Of a stretch of DNA of 64,000 nucleotides, positions 42,568 through 51,514 are shown one piece after another. The notes under the pieces were generated by a model, which was not told the DNA's origin, ran no database searches, and saw nothing but the letters and a program-made list of their open reading frames with translations. A program made the translations under genes and the position numbers. Numbering within the stretch: position 1 is the stretch's first letter; the number at the start of each line of letters is the position of its first letter. Origin of the DNA: Alsobacter soli (GTDB taxonomy: Bacteria; Pseudomonadota; Alphaproteobacteria; Rhizobiales; Beijerinckiaceae). The stretch spans positions 31,171-95,170 of the forward strand of contig NZ_PVZS01000018.1 in assembly GCF_003004785.1 (NCBI RefSeq). The letters run 5' to 3'.

Positions 42568-43530
42568 ATGCCTACGCTTACGCCGTTCCGTCAGGTCTTC
42601 AGCATGTTGCGCCGCCAGGGCTCCGGCGGCGCGCCCGCGCGGACCGGTTCGATCTGGGGCGAGGACCTCGCCGAAGCCGGCCCGCTTGCGAGCCTGGGCA
42701 CGCGGGACTGGGCTTCAACGACGGACGACGAGCTCGTCCTTTACGCGCCCGGGTTGGGCTCGGTCTCTCGCCACAGCAGCCCCGCCGGCCTGGACGCGCT
42801 CGGGCAGTGCATCGAGGGGGCCCTCGCGGCGGCAGCGGATCGATTGTCCGAACGCTTCGGCCAGGACCCGGCCGACATCGCCGCCCTGCTGCGCCGCGCC
42901 GGGGTGGTCACGGCCGGGACAGGGCTGCGGCTCTCGAGCGACAGGGCTCCCGGCGACGCCGCGCGCGTCCGGATCGCAGAGCCTGCGGCGGCGGCCTGGA
43001 TCGCCGAGGGCTGCGCGCTCGCATCGCTGGACCGGATCGCCCGGGCCTGCGCGACCCCGGATGTTCGCCAGGCCTCATTCGAAACAGAAGCGAACGACGA
43101 CGGGTTCGCCAGCGCCGTGGTCGCGTCCGCGGTCGGCTGCGTGAACGTCGCGCACTGGGCGCCGCGCTACGCGGCGATGCACGAAAGCCTCACGCTGGCC
43201 GCCTGGCTGGGCTGCCTGCTCCGGGGGCGGTCAGCCTTTCTCCCCGAATGGCTCGCGGAAATCGCCCTGGACTTCGTCGCAGACCCCCACGGCGGCCAGA
43301 ATGGAGACGTCGGAGACGGCGTGATGGCGGGCCTGATCGCCCATGCTGTCGGCTTCGATCGACTCAGAGAGGCCTGCGCGGCGGCCGTCGCCCGCCGCCG
43401 AGCCATTCTCGTCGCCCCGCAACTGTCGTCAGGCTTGCCGTTCGTCGACCTCCCCCCGTGGGACGAAGGACTCGCGTCGACCATCGCCGCGCGCCTCGCG
43501 CCCCATCGCTCAGGACTTCGCAATGCTTGA
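42568..43530 (+). CDS. Hypothetical protein of the EPS locus, 320 residues
   Basis: A soluble-looking protein that I do not recognise. It starts MPTLTPFRQVFSMLRRQGSG and has an acidic/Ala-rich first half with ELVLYAPGLGSVSRHSSPAG. The middle is helical (LAAAADRLSERFGQDPADIAALLRRAG) and the second half runs VNVAHWAPRYAAMHESLTLAAWLGCLLRG and ending in a predicted helical bundle. There is no signal peptide, no convincing membrane segment and no nucleotide-binding or metal motif. It overlaps the start of the Wzz-like gene by 8 bases and lies between a glycosyltransferase and the chain-length protein, which suggests it serves EPS assembly, perhaps as an enzyme of unknown class or a partner of Wzz. 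A shared promoter type supports the link. Confidence 0.7.
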   Translation: MPTLTPFRQVFSMLRRQGSGGAPARTGSIWGEDLAEAGPLASLGTRDWASTTDDELVLYAPGLGSVSRHSSPAGLDALGQCIEGALAAAADRLSERFGQDPADIAALLRRAGVVTAGTGLRLSSDRAPGDAARVRIAEPAAAAWIAEGCALASLDRIARACATPDVRQASFETEANDDGFASAVVASAVGCVNVAHWAPRYAAMHESLTLAAWLGCLLRGRSAFLPEWLAEIALDFVADPHGGQNGDVGDGVMAGLIAHAVGFDRLREACAAAVARRRAILVAPQLSSGLPFVDLPPWDEGLASTIAARLAPHRSGLRNA

Positions 43531-44587
43531 TTCCGTGCAGAATCGCCGCCCGCCTGTGGAGCCGCACCCAGCTCCGCACAGCGAATATATCCGGCCCGCC
43601 GATCTGGCCCGTTTCACAAAACGAAACATCTCCATCATCGGAGCATGCACGCTCGCAGGCCTGGCACTCGGCGCGCTTTATGTGAACACGGCCGAACCCA
43701 TCTATCTGGCGAAAACGCAATTGCTGATCGCCACTCGCACCCCGCAGCTGCTGCGCGACCAGGTGGGCGAGGTGGTGTTCTCGCTCGACAATGCGCAGGT
43801 GGAAAGCCAACTGGCCGTGCTGCGGTCGGAGAACAATTCGTCCGCGGTTATCGACCGGCTTCACCTGACGGACGACCCCGAGTTCGTCTCTCCCAAGCCC
43901 GGCCTGCTCGGCCGCATCACCGGCATGTTCGGCTCGCCTCCGCCCGCGCTCGGCGACTTCGAAAGGCGGCGCATCGCGATCAGTTCGTTCGAGCAGGGCC
44001 TCGACGTGCGGCGCGTCGGGCTTTCCTACGTGATTGAGATCTCATTCGCCTCGCGGGAGGCGGACAAGGCCTCCCGCATCGCCAACGCCACGGCGGCCGC
44101 CTACATCGATGGCCAGGTGGAGTCCCGCCTCGAGGCTGCGCGGCAAGGATCGGATTGGCTGGAGAGCCGCATCAGCGACATCCGCGGCCAGCTGAACGCC
44201 GCCGTCGAGCGCGTGCAACAGCTCAAGTCGAGCCACGACTACCGCGTCGTTCGAGAACCAGAGGCGGGCCCCGACGGGCGCGCCCGGCCGACGCTGGAAG
44301 AGCTGGAAGCGACCGCCGCGACCTATCGGAAGATCTACGAGACGTTCCTTCAGTCCTATTCGGAAGCCGTCCAGCGGGAATCGGCTCCGGCCCCGGACGC
44401 TCGCGTGATCACCCCGGCGACCCGCCCGCTCTCGAACACCTATCCGCGCACCCGGCCCATCCTGGGGCTGTCCGCGGTCCTGGGCGCCATGCTCGGGTTC
44501 GGGATCGCGCTCATCCAGCACACGCGGCGGAGGCATCCGACCTGGGCGGCCGAACGCCGGCCCGAGCTGGCGCGCGAAGGGGTCTAG
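43523..44587 (+). CDS. Wzz/GumC-type chain-length determinant (polysaccharide copolymerase)
   Basis: A 354-residue inner-membrane protein. The N-terminal membrane helix (SIIGACTLAGLALGALYV, about 36-54) and the C-terminal helix (LGLSAVLGAMLGFGIALI, about 315-333) enclose a periplasmic domain with helical coils (SWLESRISDIRGQLNAAVERVQQLKSSH). YLAKTQLLIATR and the VESQLAVLRSENNSSAVIDRL segment are typical of Wzz domains. No tyrosine-kinase domain follows, so the phospho-regulation seen in Wzc proteins is absent or resides elsewhere. ATG at 43523 overlaps the upstream gene by 8 bases. Confidence 0.88.
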   Translation: MLDSVQNRRPPVEPHPAPHSEYIRPADLARFTKRNISIIGACTLAGLALGALYVNTAEPIYLAKTQLLIATRTPQLLRDQVGEVVFSLDNAQVESQLAVLRSENNSSAVIDRLHLTDDPEFVSPKPGLLGRITGMFGSPPPALGDFERRRIAISSFEQGLDVRRVGLSYVIEISFASREADKASRIANATAAAYIDGQVESRLEAARQGSDWLESRISDIRGQLNAAVERVQQLKSSHDYRVVREPEAGPDGRARPTLEELEATAATYRKIYETFLQSYSEAVQRESAPAPDARVITPATRPLSNTYPRTRPILGLSAVLGAMLGFGIALIQHTRRRHPTWAAERRPELAREGV

Positions 44588-44628
44588 GCCTTCCGGCCCG
44601 GCATGACCGTTACCTGAAGGGCGCTGAC

Positions 44629-46062
44629 ATGGAACCTTCCATTCCGGGCCTCATCGTCTGCGCCGTGATCATCCTGATCGGCGCCTTCCTCCGCGCCCCG
44701 ATCATCCTGGGCCTGCCGATCGCCTTGGCTTTCGGCGCGACCTCGATCGGAGCCGTCAAGGCGCTTGGCGGCTCCACCCCCCTGATCAGCGTCGTCTTCG
44801 TTCTCGTCCTGCTCGGGCTGGCCTCCATCCGTCGTTCGCTTCTGTCCGAATGCGCCACCCTCTTCCGGGAACATCCCATCGCGTGGGTCGCCGTGGCGCT
44901 GGGCCTGTACAGCTTTTCGAGCGCGATCATCCTGCCGCGACTGTTCGCGAGCCAGACGACCGCCTTCGTGCCTGTGTCGGGCTATGTCGTGGAGGTGCCC
45001 CTCGAACCCGTGTCCGGCAACATCACGCAGACGGGCTACCTGATCCTCGGCATTCTGACCTACCTCATCCTGAGCATCAGGCTCCGGAGCGACGTCCTCC
45101 TCCGGCGAGCCGGTCAGGGCCTGTTCGCCTTCGTGATCGCCGAAGCCTCCCTGGGAGTGGCGGACGCGCTCGGGAAAATGAGCGGCGCGGGCGACTTGCT
45201 GAAGCCCATTCGCTCCGCCAGCTACGCCATGCTCACGGAAGCCGAAGAAGCGGGCTTCGCCCGGCTCGTGGGCGGGTACTCCGAGGCGAGCGCGTTCGGA
45301 GCCGCATGCCTGGCCTGCATCGCCTTCTGTTACGTGTACTGGCGCAGGACAGGCTCCAGGCGAGCCTTGGCGCTCGGCGTTCTGATGCTGTTGCTGACGC
45401 TGCTGTCGACCTCGTCGACCAGCTATGTCGGGCTCGCGGCGCTCGGCGTTCCTGTTGTCATCAGCTTTGTGCGGGCCGTGCTCACAGACCGCCTCACAAA
45501 GGAGGATCTCGCGATCGCGGTCGCCGGGATCTTCGGCGCGATGGCGGTCGTCGGCATCATGCTTCACGACGACCACGCCCTCGATTCCGTGTTCAAGCTC
45601 GTGGACTCCACCCTCCTGAACAAGGCCAATTCGGGGTCGGGCCAGGAGCGCACTTATTGGAACATGCGCAGCCTCGCCTCATTCGTAGACACGTATGGGC
45701 TGGGCGTGGGATTTGGCAGCTCGCGAGCCTCCAGCTGGGTGGTGGCGGTGCTCTCGCAACTTGGCGTCGTGGGCACTGCGCTCATGATGACGCTTGTTGG
45801 ACATCTCACGTTCGCCGATCTCAGGGTCGACCCGCGCTCGCCCCTGGCGAAGACGGCCGCAACCGCTGCGGCCGCCCGGGCTGCGGCTCTGACCTATCTC
45901 CTCGCCCAGTCCATCAGCGGCGGAAGCGCCGACCCAGGTTTGCTCTTCTTCTATGCCCTCGCCGTCGTCGGCGCGACGCGGCTTCGGCTGGAGGCGCAGC
46001 CCGACCGGAGCGCGAGCCCCGTCGCGCAACTTCAGGTCCTGACCGGGCGAGCCTCGCTTTGA
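44629..46062 (+). CDS. Polysaccharide polymerase (Wzy-like membrane protein)
   Basis: A 477-residue protein with about 11 membrane segments and a periplasmic loop near residues 320-380 containing SGSGQERTYWNMRSLASFVD, TYGLGVGFGSSRASSWVVAVL. This G-x-G-x-G-S-S-R block resembles the catalytic-loop region of O-antigen ligase/polymerase family proteins. It should polymerise repeat units in the periplasm with the Wzz-like protein. Start ATG at 44629 with GAAGGG 8 bases upstream. The assignment rests on topology, the loop and the context, as Wzy proteins are poorly conserved. Confidence 0.78.
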   Translation: MEPSIPGLIVCAVIILIGAFLRAPIILGLPIALAFGATSIGAVKALGGSTPLISVVFVLVLLGLASIRRSLLSECATLFREHPIAWVAVALGLYSFSSAIILPRLFASQTTAFVPVSGYVVEVPLEPVSGNITQTGYLILGILTYLILSIRLRSDVLLRRAGQGLFAFVIAEASLGVADALGKMSGAGDLLKPIRSASYAMLTEAEEAGFARLVGGYSEASAFGAACLACIAFCYVYWRRTGSRRALALGVLMLLLTLLSTSSTSYVGLAALGVPVVISFVRAVLTDRLTKEDLAIAVAGIFGAMAVVGIMLHDDHALDSVFKLVDSTLLNKANSGSGQERTYWNMRSLASFVDTYGLGVGFGSSRASSWVVAVLSQLGVVGTALMMTLVGHLTFADLRVDPRSPLAKTAATAAAARAAALTYLLAQSISGGSADPGLLFFYALAVVGATRLRLEAQPDRSASPVAQLQVLTGRASL

Positions 46063-46131
46063 GGCTCCTGCCCCTGTTCCGAAACGCGCGACTTCTATCC
46101 TGCGCTGGCGGCCGGGCGGCCTTCGGGAAGT

Positions 46132-46160
46132 TTCATAACCCCTTAGAGCGAGGCTTATCT
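46132..46160 (+). promoter_or_regulatory. Candidate promoter for the initiating sugar transferase
   Basis: -35 TTCATA (46132-46137), 17-base spacer, -10 TTATCT (46155-46160). The spacer contains CCTTAGAGCGAGGC, a degenerate form of the CCTAAGAGGTAGGC site seen elsewhere in the locus. Same -35 style and spacing as the promoters before 42568, 49017 and 51786. Confidence 0.5.
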
Positions 46161-46244
46161 GCAGCCCTTCACCCACATACCCCTTTTGCTCGCCTTTGAG
46201 CGACAAGGCCTTGTAACGACAGTTGCTTTGAAGACTAGGCGTCA

Positions 46245-47093
46245 GTGTCGCCGAACAGCGTGAGACAACTGAAGTTGGTTCGAAGCGTCATCAAGGACCG
46301 GATGCAGGACCAGCCCAGCAGCATGCTTGCGGTTTCGGCCGTGACACGGACCCGGGTGAAGGAGGCGTCCGCCTTGGCACCATTCGCCACCCCAAGCGGC
46401 GTTCAGGGTTTCGACCTTGCCGCCGAACAGACGACGACGACCGCCGAACTCGCGCGCCGCGGACCTGATACGGGCGCCGCCGTCGGGGGTTGGCCCAAGC
46501 GCGTCCTGGACCTCGCGATCGCGCTTCTGGCCCTCGTTCTCCTCCTGCCGATCATGCTGTTCATCATGGCGCTGATCAGGGCCAAGATGGGCGGCCCGGT
46601 GATCTACTCCCATACCCGCGTCGGGCAGAACGGACGCCCGTTCAGCTGCCTGAAGTTCCGCACCATGGTGAAGGACTCGGACCTGGCGCTTCGCCGGCAC
46701 CTGGCGAGCGACCCGGCCGCCGCGCGGGAATGGCGGGAATTTCGCAAGCTGCACAATGACCCCCGGGTCACGCCGCTCGGCGCCATGCTGCGCAAGTCCA
46801 GCCTCGACGAGCTGCCGCAGTTGTTCAACGTCTTGCGCGGGGACATGAGCTGCGTGGGCCCGCGCCCGGTGCCCGCGGACGAGCTCGAGCGCTACGGCGC
46901 GCACGCGGCCGACTACGCGCGCGCGCGCCCGGGCCTCACGGGCCTGTGGCAGACGAGCGGGCGCAACCTGCGCACCTACGAGGAGCGCATCGCCCTCGAC
47001 TGCGAGTATGTCCAGAACTGGTCGCTATGGTCCGACGTGGTGATCCTGGCCAAGACCATCCCGGCGGTGATGAACTTCGACGAGACCGCCTGA
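46245..47093 (+). CDS. Undecaprenyl-phosphate sugar phosphotransferase (ExoY/WbaP C-terminal type)
   Basis: A 282-residue bacterial sugar transferase that starts EPS synthesis by moving a sugar-1-phosphate onto undecaprenyl phosphate. One membrane helix (VLDLAIALLALVLLLPIMLFIMAL) is followed by PVIYSHTRVGQNGRPFSCLKFRTMV, KSSLDELPQLFNVLRGDMSCVGPRP and ARPGLTGLWQTSGRN, all signatures of the family. The N-terminus is a soluble, low-complexity stretch of about 80 residues rather than the four-helix region of full WbaP. The start is either GTG 46245 or ATG 46302; the latter has AAGGA 4 bases upstream. It converges with the small membrane protein gene. Confidence 0.92.
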   Translation: MSPNSVRQLKLVRSVIKDRMQDQPSSMLAVSAVTRTRVKEASALAPFATPSGVQGFDLAAEQTTTTAELARRGPDTGAAVGGWPKRVLDLAIALLALVLLLPIMLFIMALIRAKMGGPVIYSHTRVGQNGRPFSCLKFRTMVKDSDLALRRHLASDPAAAREWREFRKLHNDPRVTPLGAMLRKSSLDELPQLFNVLRGDMSCVGPRPVPADELERYGAHAADYARARPGLTGLWQTSGRNLRTYEERIALDCEYVQNWSLWSDVVILAKTIPAVMNFDETA

Positions 47094-47100
47094 GCGCGGC

Positions 47101-47391
47101 TCAGCGGGTCAGGCGGACGTTGCGGCTTCTTTGCGCGGGGTGCGAGGCCGCCTCCTGGCGGCGCTGCGCGGCGCGCCAGGTCAACAGCACGCCAAGTCCG
47201 AAGCCAGCCTGCAGAGCCGCGACCCCGGCCACCACGCGTATGACGATGCGGCTGGCGGGCCATTCGAGAGCCAATCCGGTCGCGAGCAGGCCGAAGAGGG
47301 CGAGCGCCGAGGCGACGATCAGCGCCGGCGCTCGGAAGCGCGTTCCCAGGAGGAGGCCGCTCAGGCCGATGGCGCACAAGGCCCAGGTCAC
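47101..47391 (-). CDS. Small hydrophobic membrane protein, unknown
   Basis: A 96-residue protein with three likely membrane segments: TWALCAIGLSGLLLGTRF, ALIVASALALFGLLATGLAL and VIRVVAGVAALQAGFGLGVLLTW, followed by a basic tail (RAAQRRQEAASHPAQRSRNVR). The start GTG at 47389-47391 has GGAG upstream with a 7-base gap. It lies 7 bases from the convergent sugar transferase gene. No family is recognised; the hydrophobic pattern and ribosome binding site suggest a real gene. Confidence 0.55.
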   Translation of the reverse strand: MTWALCAIGLSGLLLGTRFRAPALIVASALALFGLLATGLALEWPASRIVIRVVAGVAALQAGFGLGVLLTWRAAQRRQEAASHPAQRSRNVRLTR

Positions 47392-47729
47392 GATGGTCTC
47401 TCCAGTCAGCCCAGCATCGGCGTTCGATCTCCTCGAATCGCAACAGAGTCTAAGCACTGACGACCAACTTTGGCGAAAAGATAGTTACCGTTTTCCCTAA
47501 CGCGGAACTGGCCGAGGGTTTTCCCGATCACCGCGAATTGCGCAAACGCCTCGTCATCGCTCGCCACGCACCGAATACCTCCAAAGTGCGTCTCCAAGCG
47601 AGGATGGAACGCCATCACCTTTGAAACTCAGCATCTTACTGGAGAAAAGCGCCGGATGAACGCCGCCCACCCCGCCTTCTGGGCGCCGGAAAGGATGAAG
47701 AATTTCGCCTCCCCACCAGAGGGGATGGC
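47392..47729. other. Intergenic region upstream of a glycosyltransferase
   Basis: About 338 bases with no gene I can support. Moderately A/T-richer around 47440-47530. No promoter of the TTCATT/17-base type is visible here. Confidence 0.4.
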
Positions 47730-48920
47730 GTGCGGTCTCCAGTCGGGCGGTCGCTCCGCATGCTGAAACGCGGCAAAGCCCTCGCGGCCACCTGGCTCAA
47801 CCGGGCTCGCTACGCCTGGCTGCGCGCCACCCTGCCCCCGGGCGTTCCGCCCCGCTCCTTCGAACGGGTCGCCATCGTGGCTCCCCTCGGCCGGCGCAAC
47901 GGCATCGCGGAAGGAGCGCGCCTTCAATACGCGGCGCTGCGCCGGCGCGGGATCGAGGCCGAGCTGATCGACGCGGCCCCGGCGCTGCGCAACCCGTTCT
48001 GGCGCGCCGAGCACAGGCCCGCCTCCCTGTACATCGTCCATAGCGGCGGACCAGAGACAGCGGCCCTCCTGGGCGCTGTCGCGCCCGCGGCGGGGCGGGC
48101 CTATCGGATCGCATACTGGGCGTGGGAACTCGCCTCGCCACCGCCGTCCTGGGCCGGCCTCGACGCCCTCGTCCACGAAATCTGGACGCCCAGCCGGCAC
48201 GCGCGCGACAGCCTTCGGCAGCTCTTCGCCAAGCCGATCCACGTCGCGCCCCACATCGTCGAGCCTCACGCCCGCCGCCGGCGCCAGGCGAACGAACCGC
48301 TGACGGCGCTGTGCATGGCGGACAGCCGGTCGAGCATCAGCCGCAAGAACCCGGCCGGCGCCGTAGCGGCGTTCCGGGCAGCCTTCGGAGCCTCGCCCCG
48401 AGCGCGCCTCATCGTGAAACTGAACGGGCGCCCGGACGAAGTGGACAGTTTCGCGCGGGATCTCGCGGCGCCGAACATCGAGGTCGCCAGCGGGTATCTG
48501 GACGAGGCTGGCATGGACTCGCTGTTCGCAAGGGCGGACGTGCTGCTGTCGCTGCACCGGGCGGAGGGCTTCGGATTGCCCATGCTGGAAAGCATGGCGC
48601 GCGGCATTCCCGTCATCGGGACCGGATGGTCCGGAAATCTCGAGTTCATGAGCGCGTCCGACAGCATCCTGGTCCCGTACAGGCTCACGCCCGTCCAGGA
48701 CGCCGCTGGCGTTTACTCCGGGGGAGAGTGGGCCGAGCCTGACGTGGACTATGCGGCGGCCGCCCTGGTGCGACTGTGCGATGATCCTGGCCTTTGGGAA
48801 CGGCTGTCGGAGGCGGCCCACGCGGCGGCCTTGCGGGCCTATGACGCGAAACTGCCGATCGAGGCTGCTCCTGCCCGCAGCACAGCATTCGAGGCGTCCC
48901 TGGCGAAAGGCGCCGCCTAA
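47730..48920 (+). CDS. Glycosyltransferase family 4
   Basis: A 396-residue GT-B enzyme. It has VAIVAPLGRRNGIAEGARLQYAALRRRG in the acceptor half, AYWAWELASPPPSWAGLDALVHEIWTPS before the linker, and HRAEGFGLPMLESMARGIPVIGTGWSG at the donor site. The donor part is preceded by a VKLNGRPDEVDSF segment. Start is GTG 47730 with GAGGGG 5 bases upstream; ATG 47760 is an alternative. The stop codon lies inside the inverted repeat at 48916. Confidence 0.86.
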   Translation: MRSPVGRSLRMLKRGKALAATWLNRARYAWLRATLPPGVPPRSFERVAIVAPLGRRNGIAEGARLQYAALRRRGIEAELIDAAPALRNPFWRAEHRPASLYIVHSGGPETAALLGAVAPAAGRAYRIAYWAWELASPPPSWAGLDALVHEIWTPSRHARDSLRQLFAKPIHVAPHIVEPHARRRRQANEPLTALCMADSRSSISRKNPAGAVAAFRAAFGASPRARLIVKLNGRPDEVDSFARDLAAPNIEVASGYLDEAGMDSLFARADVLLSLHRAEGFGLPMLESMARGIPVIGTGWSGNLEFMSASDSILVPYRLTPVQDAAGVYSGGEWAEPDVDYAAAALVRLCDDPGLWERLSEAAHAAALRAYDAKLPIEAAPARSTAFEASLAKGAA

Positions 48921-48928
48921 GGGGTAGG
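48916..48928. promoter_or_regulatory. CCTA-N5-TAGG inverted repeat (EPS locus site 3)
   Basis: CCTAAGGGGTAGG overlaps the stop codon of the upstream glycosyltransferase. It ends 21 bases before a -35 box at 48950. It differs by one base from the site at 33493. Confidence 0.45.
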
Positions 48929-48949
48929 CCCCTCCCACCTTCGCCCACG

Positions 48950-48978
48950 TTCATTCGTGGGGGCTGGAATCCTACGCT
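48950..48978 (+). promoter_or_regulatory. Candidate promoter for the glycosyltransferase at 49017
   Basis: -35 TTCATT (48950-48955), 17-base spacer, -10 TACGCT (48973-48978). The ten bases ACGTTCATTC are shared with the promoter at 42500. Confidence 0.5.
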
Positions 48979-49016
48979 TCCGAAGGCTCACGCGCTGGGC
49001 CACGAGGTCCGCACGC

Positions 49017-50237
49017 ATGCCTTCGAAAGCCTCCCTCGAACCCCGTCCGCCCCGCCGTGCGCCGAAGCTTGTCGTGCTGGATGGCGAGCGGACCGGTCCC
49101 CGCCGGACGGCGCCCGTCATGCGCGATTGGACGATCAACGGGCGCTTCCTTGCCCAGCCCGGCACGGGCGTCCAACGCTACGCCTGGGAAATCGTGTCCG
49201 CGCTCGATGACCTGATCGCCGACGGATCTCCTTGGGCCCGGGGCCTGAACGTGACCCTGGCGCATCCGCCTCTGGCTTCCGGGGCGCCGATGTTGCGCGC
49301 CATCCGCCCCAGGCTCTTGCCCGGGCGACCGGGCCACTGGTGGGAGCAGTTCACGCTCCCGGGCGCCGTGACGGGCGGCCTGATCAGCTTAGGCAACACG
49401 GGGCCCCTTTCGGTGCGCAAGCAAATCGTCTGCATGCACGACGTGAACGCCCGGCTTTTTCCGGCCAGCTATTCGCTTCCGTTCCGCGCCCTTTACCGGG
49501 TGTTGCAGCCGGCGCTTGGCCGACGCGTGGCGCGGGTGGCGACGGTGTCCCATTTCTCGGCGTCGCAGTTGGAGGCGTTCGGCATCGCGCCGAGGTCGAA
49601 GATCTTTGTCGCGCCCAACGGCCATGAGCACGCCCGGCGCTGGTCGTCCCGCTTCGCGCCCGCCATGCTGGCCCGCGGCGGCCCGGACACGGTTCTGATG
49701 ATCGGCAGCCCGGCGCCCCACAAGAACATGGAGCTGATGCTGGAGGTGGCGCGTCGCCTGGAGCCGGACGGCGTTCGCCTCGCGATCGCGGGAAGTCTCG
49801 ACCAGCGCGTGCACCAAGGCGGCGCGGCGACCTTCGGCGGCAATGTCTCGAAGCTGGGACGGGTCGACGACGGCGCGCTCGCGGCCCTGATGGCGGAGAG
49901 CCTCTGCCTGGCGTTTCCGTCCTTCACCGAGGGCTTCGGGCTCCCGGTGCTCGAGGCGATGGCGCGCGGCTGCCCGGTCGTTTCCTCGGATCGCGCCAGC
50001 ATGCCGGAAATCGGCGGCGACGCCATCCTGTATGCGTCGCCGGAGGATCCCGAAGCGTGGAGGCAGGCGATCCTGCGCCTGCGGGCGGATGCCAGCTTGC
50101 GGAACGCGAAGATCGCCCAGGGCCGCGCCCGGGCGGCGCTGTTCAGCTGGCGGGATTCGGCGGAGATCTATCTCCGGGAAATGGCCGCCCTGGACGGGAT
50201 CCTGGCGCCGCCCCTGGCCTACGTCGCCCAAGCCTAG
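49017..50237 (+). CDS. Glycosyltransferase family 4
   Basis: A 406-residue GT-B enzyme. The N-terminal part has WTINGRFLAQPGTGVQRYAWEI; the donor half has VLMIGSPAPHKNMELMLEVARRL and PSFTEGFGLPVLEAMARGCPVVSSDRASMPEI, a well-formed E-x7-E motif. ATG 49017 follows GAGG at a distance of 9 bases; ATG 49116 is a later alternative. The protein belongs to the WbaZ-like, mannosyltransferase-related branch by the GTGVQRYA motif, but sugar choice is not certain. It converges with the GT4 gene on the other strand. Confidence 0.88.
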   Translation: MPSKASLEPRPPRRAPKLVVLDGERTGPRRTAPVMRDWTINGRFLAQPGTGVQRYAWEIVSALDDLIADGSPWARGLNVTLAHPPLASGAPMLRAIRPRLLPGRPGHWWEQFTLPGAVTGGLISLGNTGPLSVRKQIVCMHDVNARLFPASYSLPFRALYRVLQPALGRRVARVATVSHFSASQLEAFGIAPRSKIFVAPNGHEHARRWSSRFAPAMLARGGPDTVLMIGSPAPHKNMELMLEVARRLEPDGVRLAIAGSLDQRVHQGGAATFGGNVSKLGRVDDGALAALMAESLCLAFPSFTEGFGLPVLEAMARGCPVVSSDRASMPEIGGDAILYASPEDPEAWRQAILRLRADASLRNAKIAQGRARAALFSWRDSAEIYLREMAALDGILAPPLAYVAQA

Positions 50238-50273
50238 GGCGAACCCCGCCGCGGCGGCCCGAGCGGGCAGGCC

Positions 50274-50288
50274 GGCGCCTAAGGCGCC
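50274..50288. other. Perfect palindrome over a stop codon between convergent glycosyltransferase genes
   Basis: GGCGCCT-A-AGGCGCC; the stop codon of the leftward glycosyltransferase gene (50279) lies within it. A 7-base arm with one central base is too short-looped for an RNA hairpin, so it is more likely a DNA palindrome than a terminator. No other terminator is visible in the 41-base gap. Confidence 0.4.
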
Positions 50289-51514
50289 CCCTCGTCCGCG
50301 TGCTGCGCCCACACCTGGTCGAACGCGCTCACCACCTCGCGCCTGAAGCGCGCGGCCGCGAAGCGGGCGGCGTTGTCGGCGCAGGCGGCGGGCGTGATCG
50401 CCCCGCCCTCGCGCTCGAAGCGCTCCACCGCGTCCGCGAGCGCGGCCACGGTCTGGCGGTCGAACAGTACGCCTGTGGGGCGCTCGCGCCCGAGCGGGCG
50501 CACGATGTCGCGGGCCCCTCCCCGTCCGAAGGCGATCACGGGCGTGCCGCAAGCCTGCGCCTCCGCGAGCGCGATGCCGAAGTCTTCGCAACCCGCGAAC
50601 ACGAGCGCGCGGGCGCGCGCGACGGCGCGCACGTAGTCCGCCTGCGGGAGATAGCCAGTGAACTCGACGTTGGGACCGGCGATGTCGCGCAGGCCGGCGG
50701 CCTGCTGGCCCTCGCCGACCACGAGCAGGCGGCGGTCCGGCATGGCGTTGAAGGCCTGGATCACCAGGTCGGTGCGCTTGTACGGGGCCAGGAAGGAAGC
50801 GGTGACGTAGTAGTCGTCCTTCTCGGCGACGCAGGTGAAGGCGTCCAGGTCCACCGGCGGATGGACCACGTCCGCATCACGTCCGTAGATGCGGCGGATT
50901 CGGCTGCGCACGTAGCTGGAGTTGGCCAGCATGCGGTCCGGGCCGTGGGCCGTGCGGATGTCCCAGGTCCGCAGCCCGTGCAGGAAGAAGCGGAACAGCA
51001 GCCCCTTGGGGCCGAACCCGAGCCGTCCCTGCTCCAGGTAGGAGAACTGCTCGTCCCACGCGTATCGAATGGGGCTGTGCACGTAGCAGAGGTGAGGCTG
51101 GTCCGGCCGGGTCAGGACGCCGCGCGCGAAGGCCGCCGAGGACGAGATCACGGCGTCGAAGCCGGTCACGTCGAACTGCTCAATCAGGAACGGGCAGAGG
51201 AAGAACAGCGACCGGTAGTAGCGCCCCACCCAGGGCAGCCGATTGGCCGGGGACGTGTGGAAGCGGACGCCCGGGAAATGACGGGCCTTCACCTCGTCGC
51301 TCAGGAAATCGAAAAGCGTGAACACCTCCGCGTTCGGGAAGATCCCGCAGAGTTCCGCGAGCACCCGCTCGCCGCCCCGAAACGACGGGCACCAGTCGTG
51401 GACGATAGCGACCCGCTGGGGGCGCGTGATGGGACCGGCCTGAGCCGGCGTCCCCCTCATATCCTCGACCACCGCGGCGGGCCTGAAGGATCGGGGCTGT
51501 CTCAGAATCGTCAA
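50279..51514 (-). CDS. Glycosyltransferase family 4
   Basis: A 411-residue GT-B enzyme. It has RVAIVHDWCPSFRGGERVLAEL (the VAIVHDW opening), FDAVISSSAAFARGVLTRPDQPHLCYVHSPIRYAWD, SFLAPYKRTDLVIQAFNAMPDRRLLVVGEG and FGIALAEAQACGTPVIAFGRGGARDI. These are the marks of the WbaZ/mannosyltransferase-like group of GT4. The start may be TTG 51514 or ATG 51460; each has a GAGGA-type sequence close by. It diverges from the GT2 gene at 51786. Confidence 0.88.
   Translation of the reverse strand: MTILRQPRSFRPAAVVEDMRGTPAQAGPITRPQRVAIVHDWCPSFRGGERVLAELCGIFPNAEVFTLFDFLSDEVKARHFPGVRFHTSPANRLPWVGRYYRSLFFLCPFLIEQFDVTGFDAVISSSAAFARGVLTRPDQPHLCYVHSPIRYAWDEQFSYLEQGRLGFGPKGLLFRFFLHGLRTWDIRTAHGPDRMLANSSYVRSRIRRIYGRDADVVHPPVDLDAFTCVAEKDDYYVTASFLAPYKRTDLVIQAFNAMPDRRLLVVGEGQQAAGLRDIAGPNVEFTGYLPQADYVRAVARARALVFAGCEDFGIALAEAQACGTPVIAFGRGGARDIVRPLGRERPTGVLFDRQTVAALADAVERFEREGGAITPAACADNAARFAAARFRREVVSAFDQVWAQHADEGAP

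Noticed and set aside
48890..48990. Intrinsic terminator after the glycosyltransferase at 47730
   Set aside because: The inverted repeat there has only 4-5 base arms and no T-run; its spacing to the next promoter fits an operator better.
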